A DNA stretch of 64,000 nucleotides from Caproicibacterium sp. BJN0003 (GTDB lineage: Bacteria > Bacillota > Clostridia > Oscillospirales > Acutalibacteraceae), in NCBI RefSeq assembly GCF_026314295.1, contig NZ_CP111108.1, forward strand, positions 1,426,001 to 1,490,000, in the 5' to 3' direction. Each line of letters starts with the position of its first letter. Positions within the stretch are counted from its first letter, which is position 1. Of the stretch, positions 45,126-54,311 are shown piece after piece. Position numbers and translations under genes: made by a program. The notes under the pieces are model-generated. The model was not told where the DNA came from. It did not search any database and worked only from the letters and a program-made list of their open reading frames with translations.

Positions 45126-45926
45126 CTAATTTTTGAGCGAAAGTGTTTTTTCAGAATGCTCTTCGTTAAAATTCTCTCCCTGTTCCTGTAATTCTGTCAA
45201 GTGGCTCCAATATCTCTTAGGCATATGATTCATTCGGCACTTTGGATTTAACCGCCCTTCAATTGCAATGGTATCATAAAAGCACTTCCAAAGTGCTCTG
45301 AAATTTTTTTCTTCCTCATCAGCCGGAAAAGCCTGAAAATTCTCCAATGGAATCAGAATTGATTCATAAGGCTGATAAACGACTGCCTCTCGATGTGTTT
45401 CATCATAAATCAGGAAATGTTCTTCGGGATAGCGCCTGCAAAAATGTGGTGCTAAAAGCGGCAATACTCGATTTTTAGGAGAAATTACAGCACAAAGTGT
45501 ATGATTCTGTTCTGAGAAGCGCACAAATCCACATAAAAGGTGAGTTTCATTTTTTAAAAATTTAACAGCGCGGTAAAGCTTTCCGACTGAATCATCTGTA
45601 AGATTATTTAAAACATTCGCGCCATCCCGAAAAGCTCTGCGGATCGTTTCTAAAATCAATTTTTCTTTTTCCGGTTCACAGGACAAAAATCCTTCTTCTA
45701 TAAACCGAACTACCTTGGGAGATACCTTTTCATAAAGTGCATTTAAAACACGTTTCGCATGAGAAAAGTCCGTTTGCACTTCGTGCGTTGGAAATAAAGT
45801 AACCTGTCTTTCCTCTTTAGAAAGGATTTTTATTGGATTTTCTCTGCGGTAAAACGCATCAAATACACAGCAAATGCAACCGTCAAAGCTTCCATCATAG
45901 TGATAAATAATGTTCGTTTCCTGCAT
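45126..45926 (-). CDS. TIGR03915-family putative DNA repair protein (DUF4130)
   Basis: The 266-residue protein starts YHYDGSFDGCICCVFDAFYRRENP, the family's hallmark opening, and continues with FLSCEPEKEKLILETIRRAF, HLLCGFVRF, PLLAPHFCRRYPEEHFLIYD and WKCFYDTIAIEGRLNPKCRMNHMPKRYWSHLTEL. The family is found almost only next to a radical SAM partner with a helix-hairpin-helix end, here immediately upstream, and is proposed to act in DNA modification or repair. The reaction is unknown. It follows its partner by 11 bases. Confidence 0.88.
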   Translation of the reverse strand: MQETNIIYHYDGSFDGCICCVFDAFYRRENPIKILSKEERQVTLFPTHEVQTDFSHAKRVLNALYEKVSPKVVRFIEEGFLSCEPEKEKLILETIRRAFRDGANVLNNLTDDSVGKLYRAVKFLKNETHLLCGFVRFSEQNHTLCAVISPKNRVLPLLAPHFCRRYPEEHFLIYDETHREAVVYQPYESILIPLENFQAFPADEEEKNFRALWKCFYDTIAIEGRLNPKCRMNHMPKRYWSHLTELQEQGENFNEEHSEKTLSLKN

Positions 45927-45937
45927 GATTGTCCTCT

Positions 45938-47251
45938 CTACCCTCTGATTCTAATCGGCATTAACTGCCTAATTTGCTCAAAGGATTCTGTGGGCGAAAA
46001 AAAGCTTAACTGCTCAGGTGGTTCTTCTGTCTTCAACAATTCGATCCCCTGCTGACTAATCAGATTTCGCAGAACAATATCGGGAGTAACCCGCAGTCCA
46101 TCGATCATACGCCCTCCACAGGTTAAAAAATACTGTGCCCTCTTTAATACCACTCCCAACTTTTTTAGGCCGGTAAAGTCCAGCGTAGCAGCACGGCGCG
46201 CCTGCAAAATTGCCTTAGCTGATTTTGGTCCAATTCCAGGCACACGCAGCAAGGTATGATAATCCGCACAATTCACCTCTACAGGGAAAAAGTCCATATG
46301 CTGCAAAGCCCAATTGCATTTGGGATCAATCACCGCATTAAACTGCGGATGCTCTTGATCCAAAAGTTCACGCGCTTCAAATCCATAATAGCGCAAAAGC
46401 CAATCCGCCTGATAAAGCCGATGTTCTCTTAAAAGAGGCGGTTTCGTCTGTAAAGGCGGCAAAAGTGCATTTTCTGCTACCGGTACATAAGCCGAAAAGA
46501 AAACCCGTTTTAGCTGATATTTGTGATATAGACTCTCTGCGAGATTTAAAATTTGATAATCGGTATCTTTGGTCGCACCGATAATCATCTGGGTGCTCTG
46601 CCCTGCCGGTACAAACTTTGGTGCATAGCGATACTGTGCCAACTCTTTCGTATGAACCTGAATCCCACTCGAAATCAATCCCATCGGATGAAAAATTGCC
46701 TTTCGGTTTTTATCGGGACAAAGCTTGTTCAAGCTCTCTTCTGAAGGCAGTTCGATATTAACACTCATTCTATCCGCAAGCATCCCGAGTCTTTTTAAAA
46801 GTTGGTCATCTGCCCCGGGAATCGCTTTTACATGAATATATCCCCTAAAATGATATTCCTCCCGCAATAATTCCAGCACTTTCAGCATTTGCTCGCAGGT
46901 GTAATCTGGATTTTTAATAATTCCACTGCTTAAAAATAATCCCTCAATATAATTTCTTTTATAAAAGCCAATCGTAAGTTCCGCCAACTCCCGCGGTGTA
47001 AAAGAAGCCCTTTTCACATCATTGGAACGGCGATTGACGCAATATTTACAATCACAAATACAAGAATTGGTATAGAGAACTTTCAACAGAGAAATACATC
47101 TGCCATCTGCTGCAAAGCTGTGGCAGATTCCGCTGAACTGTGTCGAACCAAGGCCGCCTTTTTTTCCGGAACGATCAACCCCACTCGAAGTACAGGCAAC
47201 ATCATACTTTGCCGCATCCGTCAGAATTTTCAGTTTTTCCATTGTCGTCAT
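45938..47251 (-). CDS. Putative DNA modification/repair radical SAM protein (TIGR03916)
   Basis: The 437-residue protein has a radical SAM cluster motif of the CxxxCxxC type within SCICDCKYCVNRR (about 61-68), preceded by the family-specific ICHSFAADGRCISLLKVLYTN, then a TIM-barrel core (LFLSSGIIKNPDYTCEQML, AFIP-like GADDQLLKRLG, MSVNIELPSE). The C-terminal part contains a helix-hairpin-helix DNA-binding element LLRVPGIGPKSAKAILQARR (about 335-354). It is the constant partner of the TIGR03915 protein. Radical chemistry on DNA is plausible, but no substrate has been shown to my knowledge. Confidence 0.9.
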   Translation of the reverse strand: MTTMEKLKILTDAAKYDVACTSSGVDRSGKKGGLGSTQFSGICHSFAADGRCISLLKVLYTNSCICDCKYCVNRRSNDVKRASFTPRELAELTIGFYKRNYIEGLFLSSGIIKNPDYTCEQMLKVLELLREEYHFRGYIHVKAIPGADDQLLKRLGMLADRMSVNIELPSEESLNKLCPDKNRKAIFHPMGLISSGIQVHTKELAQYRYAPKFVPAGQSTQMIIGATKDTDYQILNLAESLYHKYQLKRVFFSAYVPVAENALLPPLQTKPPLLREHRLYQADWLLRYYGFEARELLDQEHPQFNAVIDPKCNWALQHMDFFPVEVNCADYHTLLRVPGIGPKSAKAILQARRAATLDFTGLKKLGVVLKRAQYFLTCGGRMIDGLRVTPDIVLRNLISQQGIELLKTEEPPEQLSFFSPTESFEQIRQLMPIRIRG

Positions 47252-47357
47252 TGCTCTATCCTTCTTAATATCCTCAATTTGAACATATGTTCTATTAGTA
47301 TCATAACAGCATTTGCGAAAAAAGTCAATGAAAAAAATAAAATCCTTTGCATTTTAA

Positions 47358-47392
47358 AAAAAGAACAGCATCGCCTTTTATCACGATGCTGC
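47358..47392 (-). terminator. Terminator of the AmmeMemoRadiSam operon
   Basis: GAGCAGCATCG / CGATGCTGTTC followed on the minus strand by TTTTTTT, 8 bases past the stop of the radical SAM gene. Confidence 0.88.
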
Positions 47393-47399
47393 TCCCTTT

Positions 47400-48227
47400 T
47401 TAGCAATTGCCGGGATAAACATACTCTAAAAACTCTCGTGCTGTTTCACAAAGCCGATGAATCGTTTCGACCGGCGTCGGCGGATAATTTTTAAACTGAT
47501 AACGTGGGAAAAAACGCGTGATATGCAGCGGGATATCACGCCGCACAGACGAAAGCCAAGAAGACAACTCTTTCATTTCTTCTATACTGTCGTTTTCTCC
47601 TGGAATCACCAGGGTTGTCACCTCCAGATGACAATGATCCGCCATTATTCGGATCGTCTCTTTTACCACTTCCAAATTTCCGGCGATCTTCTGATAAAAC
47701 TGCGGTGTAAACGCTTTTAAATCCACATTGGCGGCATCAATCAGCGGCAAAAGTTCCTGCAGCGGTTCTTTACAAATCGTTCCGTTTGTCACCAGCACAT
47801 TTTTGAGATTTCCCTCATGAATCTTTTTAGCGCAGTTTCGAACAAATTCATAGCCGACTAAAGGCTCATTATAGGTATAGGCAAGTCCAATATTTCCTTT
47901 TGGAACCAACTCCTGCGCTTTTTTGAAAAGCTGTGTCGGCGTACAGAAAATCTGTCCGCACTGTGTCTCTTGTGCCATGGAAATCTCATAATTCTGGCAG
48001 AAAGGACACCGAAGATTACAGCCGAAACTGCCGATCGAAAGGATTTTCTTTCCCGGATAGAATTGTCTCAGCGGTTTCTTCTCGATTGGGTCGAGAGAAA
48101 TAGAGGTGATTTTTCCATAATTAATTGGAATTATCTTCCCATTCTGATTTTTTCGTGCCCGACAAAATCCAATTTCTTCATTCTCTAAGGCACAATGATG
48201 AAAACAGATTTCACAAATTTCTTTCAA
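47400..48227 (-). CDS. amrS: AmmeMemoRadiSam system radical SAM enzyme
   Basis: This 275-residue enzyme is shorter than typical AmrS proteins of about 330 residues. It keeps an N-terminal cysteine-rich segment (CEICFHHCALENEEIGFCRAR), the cluster motif CNLRCPFCQN with CxxxCxxC near residue 69, and later LAYTYNEPLVGYEF, VLVTNGTICKEPL, AANVDLKAFTPQFYQKI and TTLVIPGENDS. The start is a TTG overlapping the TGA of the preceding gene, with GAGGTGGTGAG upstream. Its partner gene encodes the AMMECR1 and MEMO parts. The biochemical role of the system is not known. Confidence 0.88.
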   Translation of the reverse strand: MKEICEICFHHCALENEEIGFCRARKNQNGKIIPINYGKITSISLDPIEKKPLRQFYPGKKILSIGSFGCNLRCPFCQNYEISMAQETQCGQIFCTPTQLFKKAQELVPKGNIGLAYTYNEPLVGYEFVRNCAKKIHEGNLKNVLVTNGTICKEPLQELLPLIDAANVDLKAFTPQFYQKIAGNLEVVKETIRIMADHCHLEVTTLVIPGENDSIEEMKELSSWLSSVRRDIPLHITRFFPRYQFKNYPPTPVETIHRLCETAREFLEYVYPGNC

Positions 48228-49618
48228 AAATGTCTCACCACCTCAAACCGCTCCAACGAATAGGTCTGGTTTTTTCCGATGCCTGCTTTTTCCCGCGCAA
48301 TCTTTATCTGCTGTTTGACGGAAGTCACTCCCTCTAGGTTCGGAAGCAGAAGTCCTCTCCTTTCTCCATCAGAAACAATGACCCCATATTTTTTCACATC
48401 CAACTCTTCGGGCGACAAAATCTTTTCCGGCTTTTCCAGCACATCCACACTGTACTCCAAGCTTGGCAGTTCTTCTTTTCTGACCGGCGAAAATCTTGGA
48501 TCAGCAGTTCCTGCCGAAACAGCATTGTGGATAATTTCCTCTGCCAGACAAGGAAAAATCGGTTCAATGGTCCCGATGCAGCCGCGCAGTCTTCCTTCCT
48601 GATGAATCGAGACAAATGCACCGGCTTTCTTTTTCCGCAGTCCTTCCGGCAGCTGCGTTAAAAGATTCTGCAAAGACAAACTTTTTCCTGTCTCGACAAA
48701 AGTCTCCAAACTTTTTCTTGCCAAACGCACATAAGAATCTTCCTTCTGCCTTTTCTGCATAATCCTTTTGGTTTCCTGCTCATCATAAAAGCAATCAAAA
48801 TGACGGGAATCATCTTTCCCTGTTACTGCAAAACTCGCTACAGCATAACCTACTCCAAAAGTTCCTTCATAAGAAAGCAACTCTGGAGAAACCGACAATC
48901 CATCCAATCCTCCCGCCATAATCTGAAAAGAACGCAGTCCGCATTCTGCCGCCGATTCGCAAAAAGGTTCTGAAAACTCCAGGAATTTTAAAAAGTCTCC
49001 CGTCCTCATTGCCTCTGTCACCTGCTGATCAAAACGTGGGCCATCTTCAGAGAATCCGTAAGGACCGCTCTCCAAAAGCTTATGAGAGAGATCACCACTT
49101 GCGACAAATACAATTTTACGCTGCAACACTTCCGCTGTCTCAGAAATACATTTTCCGAGGCGATAATGAGTCAGCGCCGATAATCCAGAAAGGCCAACTC
49201 GAATCACTTTACAAGAGACTCCCGCTTCCTGCAAAAAGCGCAGCGGAATCATTGTTGCGTGGTCAAGTTCCGGCTCTTGCTCTCCGAAAGTTCCAGCCGG
49301 CAGATGTGCCTTTCTAGCCCTTTTCATTAGTTCTTCTACAAACAGCTGATCATAATCCGCTGTGATCCTTACATTCGGTGCTCCAAATGAAAGAAAATCC
49401 CCCTCTGCTTTTTTTCCGGGAGAAATATGAAAGTAATCCGCATACAACACCGTATGCGGTGAAGTAATCACCACAGTATCCGGATTCCAACCTGCCACCA
49501 TTCGGGCAACTTTTCGATATGCTTCGATTGTTTTACCGATTTTCTTTTCTTCACCTTTGCCGATCTCCGGCAGAATAATCGGTGGATGCGGAACGATCAC
49601 TGCCCCTAATACTGACAT
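48224..49618 (-). CDS. Fused AmmeMemoRadiSam proteins B (MEMO1) and A (AMMECR1)
   Basis: I start at the ATG at 49618 (MSVLGAVIVPHPP), with AAAGGAAG upstream. Residues about 1-265 are the MEMO/LigB-like domain (VIVPHPPIILPEIGKGEE, VVITSPHTVLYADYFHI, VFVASGDLSHKL). Residues about 285-464 are the AMMECR1 domain (LARKSLETFVETGKSL, GAFVSIHQEGRLRGCIGTIEP, EYSVDVLEKPEKI and RRGLLLPNLEGVTSVKQQI). In many organisms these are separate genes; here they are one polypeptide coupled to the radical SAM gene, which argues that all three act together. Confidence 0.92.
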   Translation of the reverse strand: MSVLGAVIVPHPPIILPEIGKGEEKKIGKTIEAYRKVARMVAGWNPDTVVITSPHTVLYADYFHISPGKKAEGDFLSFGAPNVRITADYDQLFVEELMKRARKAHLPAGTFGEQEPELDHATMIPLRFLQEAGVSCKVIRVGLSGLSALTHYRLGKCISETAEVLQRKIVFVASGDLSHKLLESGPYGFSEDGPRFDQQVTEAMRTGDFLKFLEFSEPFCESAAECGLRSFQIMAGGLDGLSVSPELLSYEGTFGVGYAVASFAVTGKDDSRHFDCFYDEQETKRIMQKRQKEDSYVRLARKSLETFVETGKSLSLQNLLTQLPEGLRKKKAGAFVSIHQEGRLRGCIGTIEPIFPCLAEEIIHNAVSAGTADPRFSPVRKEELPSLEYSVDVLEKPEKILSPEELDVKKYGVIVSDGERRGLLLPNLEGVTSVKQQIKIAREKAGIGKNQTYSLERFEVVRHF

Positions 49619-49766
49619 CTGCAAACGACTTCCTTTCCTCTTTAACTGCTTCCATTATAGGACGGTTTTCTAAGAAAACAAGAAAATTCTTGATCAAGAA
49701 TCGCTGCTGGTATTTTGCCATACTTTATGTTAAAATAACCACAGATATTGACGGGAGATTTTCTTT

Positions 49767-50144
49767 ATGACGAGTAATGAGTTATGTAAACTATGCCTTG
49801 GATTTTCCGGTGCTGTAGCCGACTGTCCTTTTGAAAACGGGGATGCTATCGCTCTGCGCCATAAAGAGAATAAAAAGTGGTTTGGGCTGATTACCCAGCA
49901 GAAAAAGGGGCTTTGTATTAATTTAAAATGCGAACCGTCAAAAGCAGATTTTTGGCGCAGTGTTTATCCAGACTCCGTTACCGCTGGATGGCACATGAAT
50001 AAACGTCACTGGATCTCCGCATATCCAAATCTTGCGCTTCCACTATGTGATCTGCAGGAAATGATCTGTGACAGTTTTCATTTAACTTCTACCATTTCCC
50101 CCCACAAAAAATCGAAGACGAAAGGCAGGAAGAATTCACCATGA
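49767..50144 (+). CDS. MmcQ/YjbR family protein
   Basis: The 125-residue protein resembles the double-wing MmcQ/YjbR fold: CLGFSGAVADCPFENGDAIALRHKENKKWFGLI, INLKCEPSKADFWRSVYPDSVTAGWHMNKRHWISAYPN, and a helical end DLQEMICDSFHLT. The family is often called DNA-binding on structural grounds. The basic tail (HKKSKTKGRKNSP) would suit nucleic-acid contact. Its stop overlaps the start of the DUF362 gene by four bases, so the two are translationally coupled. Confidence 0.85.
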   Translation: MTSNELCKLCLGFSGAVADCPFENGDAIALRHKENKKWFGLITQQKKGLCINLKCEPSKADFWRSVYPDSVTAGWHMNKRHWISAYPNLALPLCDLQEMICDSFHLTSTISPHKKSKTKGRKNSP

Positions 50145-51250
50145 ACTCATCTAATGTTTATTTTACAAATATGCGCGTAAAGCCAGGTGACAGCCTACAA
50201 AAGAAGCTTACTCGGCTGATCACAGCTGCCGGCATGGGAAAAATTCATTTTGAGGATCAATTTGCCGCAATCAAGATGCATTTTGGAGAGCTTGGGAATC
50301 TTGCTTTTCTGCGCCATCAATACGCAAAAACGATTGCCGACTTTGTAAAAAGTCAAGGTGGAAAACCATTTTTAACAGACGCCAATACGCTTTATGTAGG
50401 CGGCAGAAAGAATGCATTGGAGCACCTTGATACCGCTTATCTCAACGGGTTTTCTCCGCTTCAAACCGGCTGTCAGATTTTGATCGCCGACGGTCTCAAA
50501 GGAACAGATGAAGTGCTGGTTCCGGTAAAAGGCGGCGAATATGTAAAAGAAGCAAAAGTTGCTCGTGCGCTGATGGATGCAGACATCATCATTTCTCTGA
50601 CCCATTTTAAAGTTCACGAGGCAACTGGAATTGGCGGCACACTGAAAAATATTGGTATGGGAGGCGGTTCCCGTGCTGGCAAAATGGAAATGCACAGTGC
50701 CGGAAAGCCTCTGACCGATTCGGAAAAATGTATCGGCTGCGGACGGTGTACCAAAGTTTGTGCGCATCATGCCATCACGGTTACCAACAAAAAAGCTGCA
50801 ATCGATCATGAAAAATGTGTAGGCTGCGGCAGATGTATCGGGGTTTGCCCCAAAGACGCAATCTGCGCTGCTAATGACGAAGTAGAAGAAATTCTCAATA
50901 AAAAGATCGTCGAATACAGTTGGGCTATTCTGCATAATCGTCCACAGTTTCATATCAGTCTAGTTGTGAGCGTTTCTCCCTATTGTGACTGTCATGAGGA
51001 AAATGATACGCCGGTCGTACCGGATGTAGGCATGTTTGCTTCTTTCGATCCGATTGCATTGGATCAGGCTTGTGCCGATGCGGTAAATCAGCAAATTATT
51101 TTACCCGGTTCCGAATTGGACGGAAAAGCAAAGCAAGGCGACGACTATTTTACAGCGCTTTTCCCCAACTGTTCCTGGAGAACACAGATCGCTCATGGAG
51201 AAGAAATGGGGCTTGGCACAAAAGAGTATCAGCTAATTACCGTAAAATAA
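50141..51250 (+). CDS. DUF362 domain protein with two [4Fe-4S] ferredoxin motifs
   Basis: The 369-residue protein has an N-terminal DUF362 region (VYFTNMRVKPGDSL, VAIKMHFGELGNLAFLR, GGKPFLTDANTLYVGGRKNALEHL, ISLTHFKVHEATGIGGTLKNIGMG) split by a ferredoxin insert (about 195-250) with CIGCGRCTKVCAHH and CVGCGRCIGVCPKD. DUF362 resumes with SPYCDCHEENDTPVVPDVGMFASFDPIALDQACADAV. It is a widespread anaerobe protein, probably redox-active, with no assigned substrate. Confidence 0.9.
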   Translation: MNSSNVYFTNMRVKPGDSLQKKLTRLITAAGMGKIHFEDQFAAIKMHFGELGNLAFLRHQYAKTIADFVKSQGGKPFLTDANTLYVGGRKNALEHLDTAYLNGFSPLQTGCQILIADGLKGTDEVLVPVKGGEYVKEAKVARALMDADIIISLTHFKVHEATGIGGTLKNIGMGGGSRAGKMEMHSAGKPLTDSEKCIGCGRCTKVCAHHAITVTNKKAAIDHEKCVGCGRCIGVCPKDAICAANDEVEEILNKKIVEYSWAILHNRPQFHISLVVSVSPYCDCHEENDTPVVPDVGMFASFDPIALDQACADAVNQQIILPGSELDGKAKQGDDYFTALFPNCSWRTQIAHGEEMGLGTKEYQLITVK

Positions 51251-51296
51251 AAAACAGCTGTCCGGCAGTAAACGCTTTACCGGGCAGCTGTTTTTT
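51249..51296. terminator. Bidirectional terminator between the DUF362 gene and metY
   Basis: AAAAACAGCTGTCCGG.. / ..CCGGGCAGCTGTTTTTT, ending in T runs on both strands. Confidence 0.88.
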
Positions 51297-51313
51297 ATTC
51301 TATCAAATCAAAC

Positions 51314-52588
51314 TCAGACCTGTTTCAAAGCCTGTTCCAAATCTTCCAAAATATCATTCGGATTTTCGATTCCGACGGAAAAGCGGATCAGATCCGGTTT
51401 TACACCGGCTTCTAAAAGCTCCTGATCACTCATCTGACGATGCGTTGTGCTTGCAGGATGCAATACACAAGTACGCAGATCCGCTACATGAGTTACGATG
51501 GAAGCGAGCTTTAAGCCAGACATAAATTTACTGGCAGCCTCTCTTCCTCCCTTCACGCCAAATGACACCACACCGCTGCTTCCATTTGGCAGGTACTTTT
51601 GTGCAAGCTGATAATATGGGCTGCTTGCAAGTCCTGGATAGTTAATCCAGGACACTTTCGGGTGCTTCTCCAAAAATTCTGCGACCTTCTGTGCATTGGA
51701 GCAGTGGCGTTCCATCCGCAGAGCCAGCGTCTCTAGACCAAGGTTTAGAAGAAATGCATTCATCGGAGCTGCCTGCGCACCCAGATCGCGCATCATATGC
51801 ACTCTGGCTTTTGTAATATAAGCTGCCTTTCCAAACTGCTTTGTATAGGTGATTCCATGATAGGATTCATCCGGCTCTGTTAACGCCGGATATTTCCCGT
51901 TTGTCCAGTCAAAATTTCCGCTGTCTACAATAACGCCACCCAACTGTACTGCATGACCATCCATGTATTTCGTGGTAGAATGAACAACAATATCCGCCCC
52001 AAATTCAAATGGGCGGCAGTTAATTGGAGTTGGGAATGTGTTATCGACAATTAGAGGAACCCCATGCTCATGAGCAACCTGTGCAAAGAGTTCCAGATCT
52101 GTTACGACCAAAGACGGGTTGGAAAGAGTCTCGCAGAAAACCGCACGGGTATTTTCCTGAAAAGCCGCTTCCAATTCTTCTTTTGTCGCCGACGGATGCA
52201 CAAAAGTAGTCTCTATCCCCATCTCGCGCATTGTTTTATTAAATAAATTAAAAGTACCGCCATAAACCGCATTACTCGAAACGATATGGCTCCCCGTTGG
52301 GCAAATATTAAAGGTTGCCATAAAAGATGCTGCCATTCCGGAAGAAGTCAGCATTGCGCCTACGCCGCCTTCTAATGCAGCAATCTTCTTTTCCACTGCA
52401 TCCAAAGTGGGGTTTGCAATCCGTGTGTAGAAAAATCCATCTTCCTCCAGGTCAAACAGCTTTCCCATCTGTTCTCCTGTCTCATACCGATAAGTAGTAC
52501 TTTGAACAATCGGAAGTACACGCGGTTCTCCATTTTTCGGCGTATAGCCTGCGTGGATACATACGGTATCCGGACGATACTGCTGCAT
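51314..52588 (-). CDS. metY: O-acetylhomoserine sulfhydrylase (aminocarboxypropyltransferase)
   Basis: I start at the ATG at 52588 (MQQYRPDTVCIHAGY), preceded by AAAGGAGTG. The 424-residue PLP enzyme joins O-acetylhomoserine with sulfide or methanethiol to make homocysteine or methionine. Marks of the Cys/Met metabolism PLP family are YRYETGEQMGKLFDLEEDGFFYTRIANPTLDAVEKKIAALEGG, VDNTFPTPINCRPFEFGADIVVHSTTKYMDGH with the PLP lysine in STTKY, and LASIVTHVADLRTCVLHPASTTHRQM. Length and the HAGY opening favour MetY over MetB/MetC. A promoter lies at 52645-52673. Confidence 0.93.
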   Translation of the reverse strand: MQQYRPDTVCIHAGYTPKNGEPRVLPIVQSTTYRYETGEQMGKLFDLEEDGFFYTRIANPTLDAVEKKIAALEGGVGAMLTSSGMAASFMATFNICPTGSHIVSSNAVYGGTFNLFNKTMREMGIETTFVHPSATKEELEAAFQENTRAVFCETLSNPSLVVTDLELFAQVAHEHGVPLIVDNTFPTPINCRPFEFGADIVVHSTTKYMDGHAVQLGGVIVDSGNFDWTNGKYPALTEPDESYHGITYTKQFGKAAYITKARVHMMRDLGAQAAPMNAFLLNLGLETLALRMERHCSNAQKVAEFLEKHPKVSWINYPGLASSPYYQLAQKYLPNGSSGVVSFGVKGGREAASKFMSGLKLASIVTHVADLRTCVLHPASTTHRQMSDQELLEAGVKPDLIRFSVGIENPNDILEDLEQALKQV

Positions 52589-52644
52589 AGCAAACACTCC
52601 TTTGTCTTTTGCATAATCCATTATTTTTCTTTCTTTTGCTTTTT

Positions 52645-52673
52645 ATAATAGCATGAATTTGCCTTTGATACAA
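52645..52673 (-). promoter_or_regulatory. Promoter of metY
   Basis: Minus-strand TTGTAT (52668-52673), 17-base spacer, TATTAT (52645-52650), immediately after the end of dpaB. Confidence 0.55.
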
Positions 52674-52675
52674 TC

Positions 52676-53266
52676 TCAAAATGAATCATTACTGCCTAAA
52701 AGAAGCGGCTGCAGTTGTTTGCCTTCTAAAGCTTTTAATGCTGCCGGCAAAATCATAGAAAAATCTGCTACCACAGAGGTCGCTTTTGTTTCCGGTGCAT
52801 CTTGCCGGAATGGAGTAAAGAAAATATGCTTGGTATTGAGCAAGCGTCCAATATTTTGGGCAGAAGCTGCCAAAGCATCGTTTGTTGCTAACGTAATCAG
52901 CACCGGTAATCCAATACGCAAACAGGACTTTACCGCCATTGTAACTGCTGTATCCGTAATTCCATGCGCAAGCTTCGCCAGCGTATTTCCAGTACAGGGC
53001 GCAACGATCATCAGATCCACCAAATGCCGCGGACCGATTGGTTCCGCTTTTACAATGCTGTCAATAACCGGGTGACCGCAAAGCATCTCCGCCCGAACTT
53101 TAAAATCTTCTGCATTTCCGAATCTGGTATTGGTGCTGCTCGCTGTTTCGCTCATAATCGGAATAATTTGATATTTGTCCTGCACCAAAGATTCCATTTG
53201 CTCAAAGGCTTTTGAAAACGTGCAGAATGATCCACACATAGCAAATCCAAAGGTAAGCTGTTTCAT
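52676..53266 (-). CDS. dpaB: Dipicolinate synthase subunit B (flavoprotein)
   Basis: The 196-residue protein is SpoVFB-like: LTFGFAMCGSFCTFSKAFEQ at the start, PIMSETASSTNTRFG, PIGPRHLVDLMIVAPCTGNTLAKLAHGITDTAVTMAVKS, and a C-terminal NTKHIFFTPFRQDAP. It has the flavoprotein fold and completes dipicolinate synthase with DpaA, oxidising dihydrodipicolinate-derived precursor to dipicolinic acid in the mother cell. It lies 4 bases after dpaA. Its presence shows the organism can form endospores. Confidence 0.94.
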   Translation of the reverse strand: MKQLTFGFAMCGSFCTFSKAFEQMESLVQDKYQIIPIMSETASSTNTRFGNAEDFKVRAEMLCGHPVIDSIVKAEPIGPRHLVDLMIVAPCTGNTLAKLAHGITDTAVTMAVKSCLRIGLPVLITLATNDALAASAQNIGRLLNTKHIFFTPFRQDAPETKATSVVADFSMILPAALKALEGKQLQPLLLGSNDSF

Positions 53267-53270
53267 CCTT

Positions 53271-54134
53271 TCACTCCCTCATCATCATATAAATCGTTTG
53301 CTGAATCACTTTTCCTGCTGCTTTTGGAGCTATCTTTGCCGGCAGCGAAAGTGCCTGCACAACATTGATTTCCAGCTCCTTTGCCGCTTCCAAATCGACC
53401 CCACCAGGGGAAGATGATAAATCAATTAAAATAATTGTATTTGGAAATTGCTGCAGAACCATACGGTTAAATAAAACTACCGGCACTGTATTAAAAATCA
53501 AATCAAAAGAAACTTTTTCCCCGATTTTTGCTGTTAGAATCGGCTCCATCCCAAGTGATTCAATCATCGCATAATCTTTTTCTTTTCTTGCGCAAACAGA
53601 AACATTTGCCCCCATCGCTTTTAGCCTTAAAGAAAGCTGTTTCCCGATTCTTCCAAAGCCAACGACTAGGCATCTGCTGTGATAAAGAACATCTGGATAT
53701 TCTCCTATTGCAATTCCAATCGCTCCCTCTGCAGTAATGGCCGCGTTGCGAACCGCAAATTCCTCCTGCGCATTATAATCCCGCACATCTACGTTTTCCC
53801 AAAGCGGACTGCTCCTTAGCAATCGCTCTTTCATCCCCACATATACTCGATGTCCTCCGCATTCCTTTGCAAAATGATCGTCTAAAGGAATCGGCTCATC
53901 TGCATAAATTGCCTTCAAATTCTTTCCGTCAGTACTTACTGGAAGCGGCAGAATTAGATCCCGGCAATCATCCATTGTGGTTTTTAAATCCACTTTTTGA
54001 ATGGATGAATGAACAAAATTAATATGGGGAAATCCATAAACGAAAACCTCATAGCCATCTGACGCCAGCAGTTCTGCCAAAAACAATTGACGTTTGTCTC
54101 CCCCTAAAATTCCAAATGAATGACGAAAAGGCAC
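53271..54134 (-). CDS. dpaA: Dipicolinate synthase subunit A
   Basis: The 287-residue protein starts at a GTG (54134) behind GGAGGG. SpoVFA marks include FGILGGDKRQLFLAELLASDGYEVFVYGF, LILPLPVSTDGKNLKAIY, AAITAEGAIGIAIGEYP with the Rossmann segment CLVVGFGRIGKQLSLRLKAMGANVSVCARK, and IIDLSSSPGGVDLEAAKEL-type end. It is the NAD(P)-binding subunit, co-transcribed with dpaB. The genes should be expressed late in sporulation; I see no certain sigma-K promoter by eye. Confidence 0.94.
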   Translation of the reverse strand: MPFRHSFGILGGDKRQLFLAELLASDGYEVFVYGFPHINFVHSSIQKVDLKTTMDDCRDLILPLPVSTDGKNLKAIYADEPIPLDDHFAKECGGHRVYVGMKERLLRSSPLWENVDVRDYNAQEEFAVRNAAITAEGAIGIAIGEYPDVLYHSRCLVVGFGRIGKQLSLRLKAMGANVSVCARKEKDYAMIESLGMEPILTAKIGEKVSFDLIFNTVPVVLFNRMVLQQFPNTIILIDLSSSPGGVDLEAAKELEINVVQALSLPAKIAPKAAGKVIQQTIYMMMRE

Positions 54135-54311
54135 AGCAATCCCTCCTTAGCCTCTTTAAGCCATATTATGGAGTATTTTTCTTTCCTGTGCGCATACCGA
54201 AAAAGATTTTGTTTTTCGGTCCTTTCCAAAGAAAACTATTTATTTTATCCTGAAAAAGTATTATAATATAAAAACGTATCTTGTTATGATTGGAAGAGGT
54301 GTCTTGCCTTT

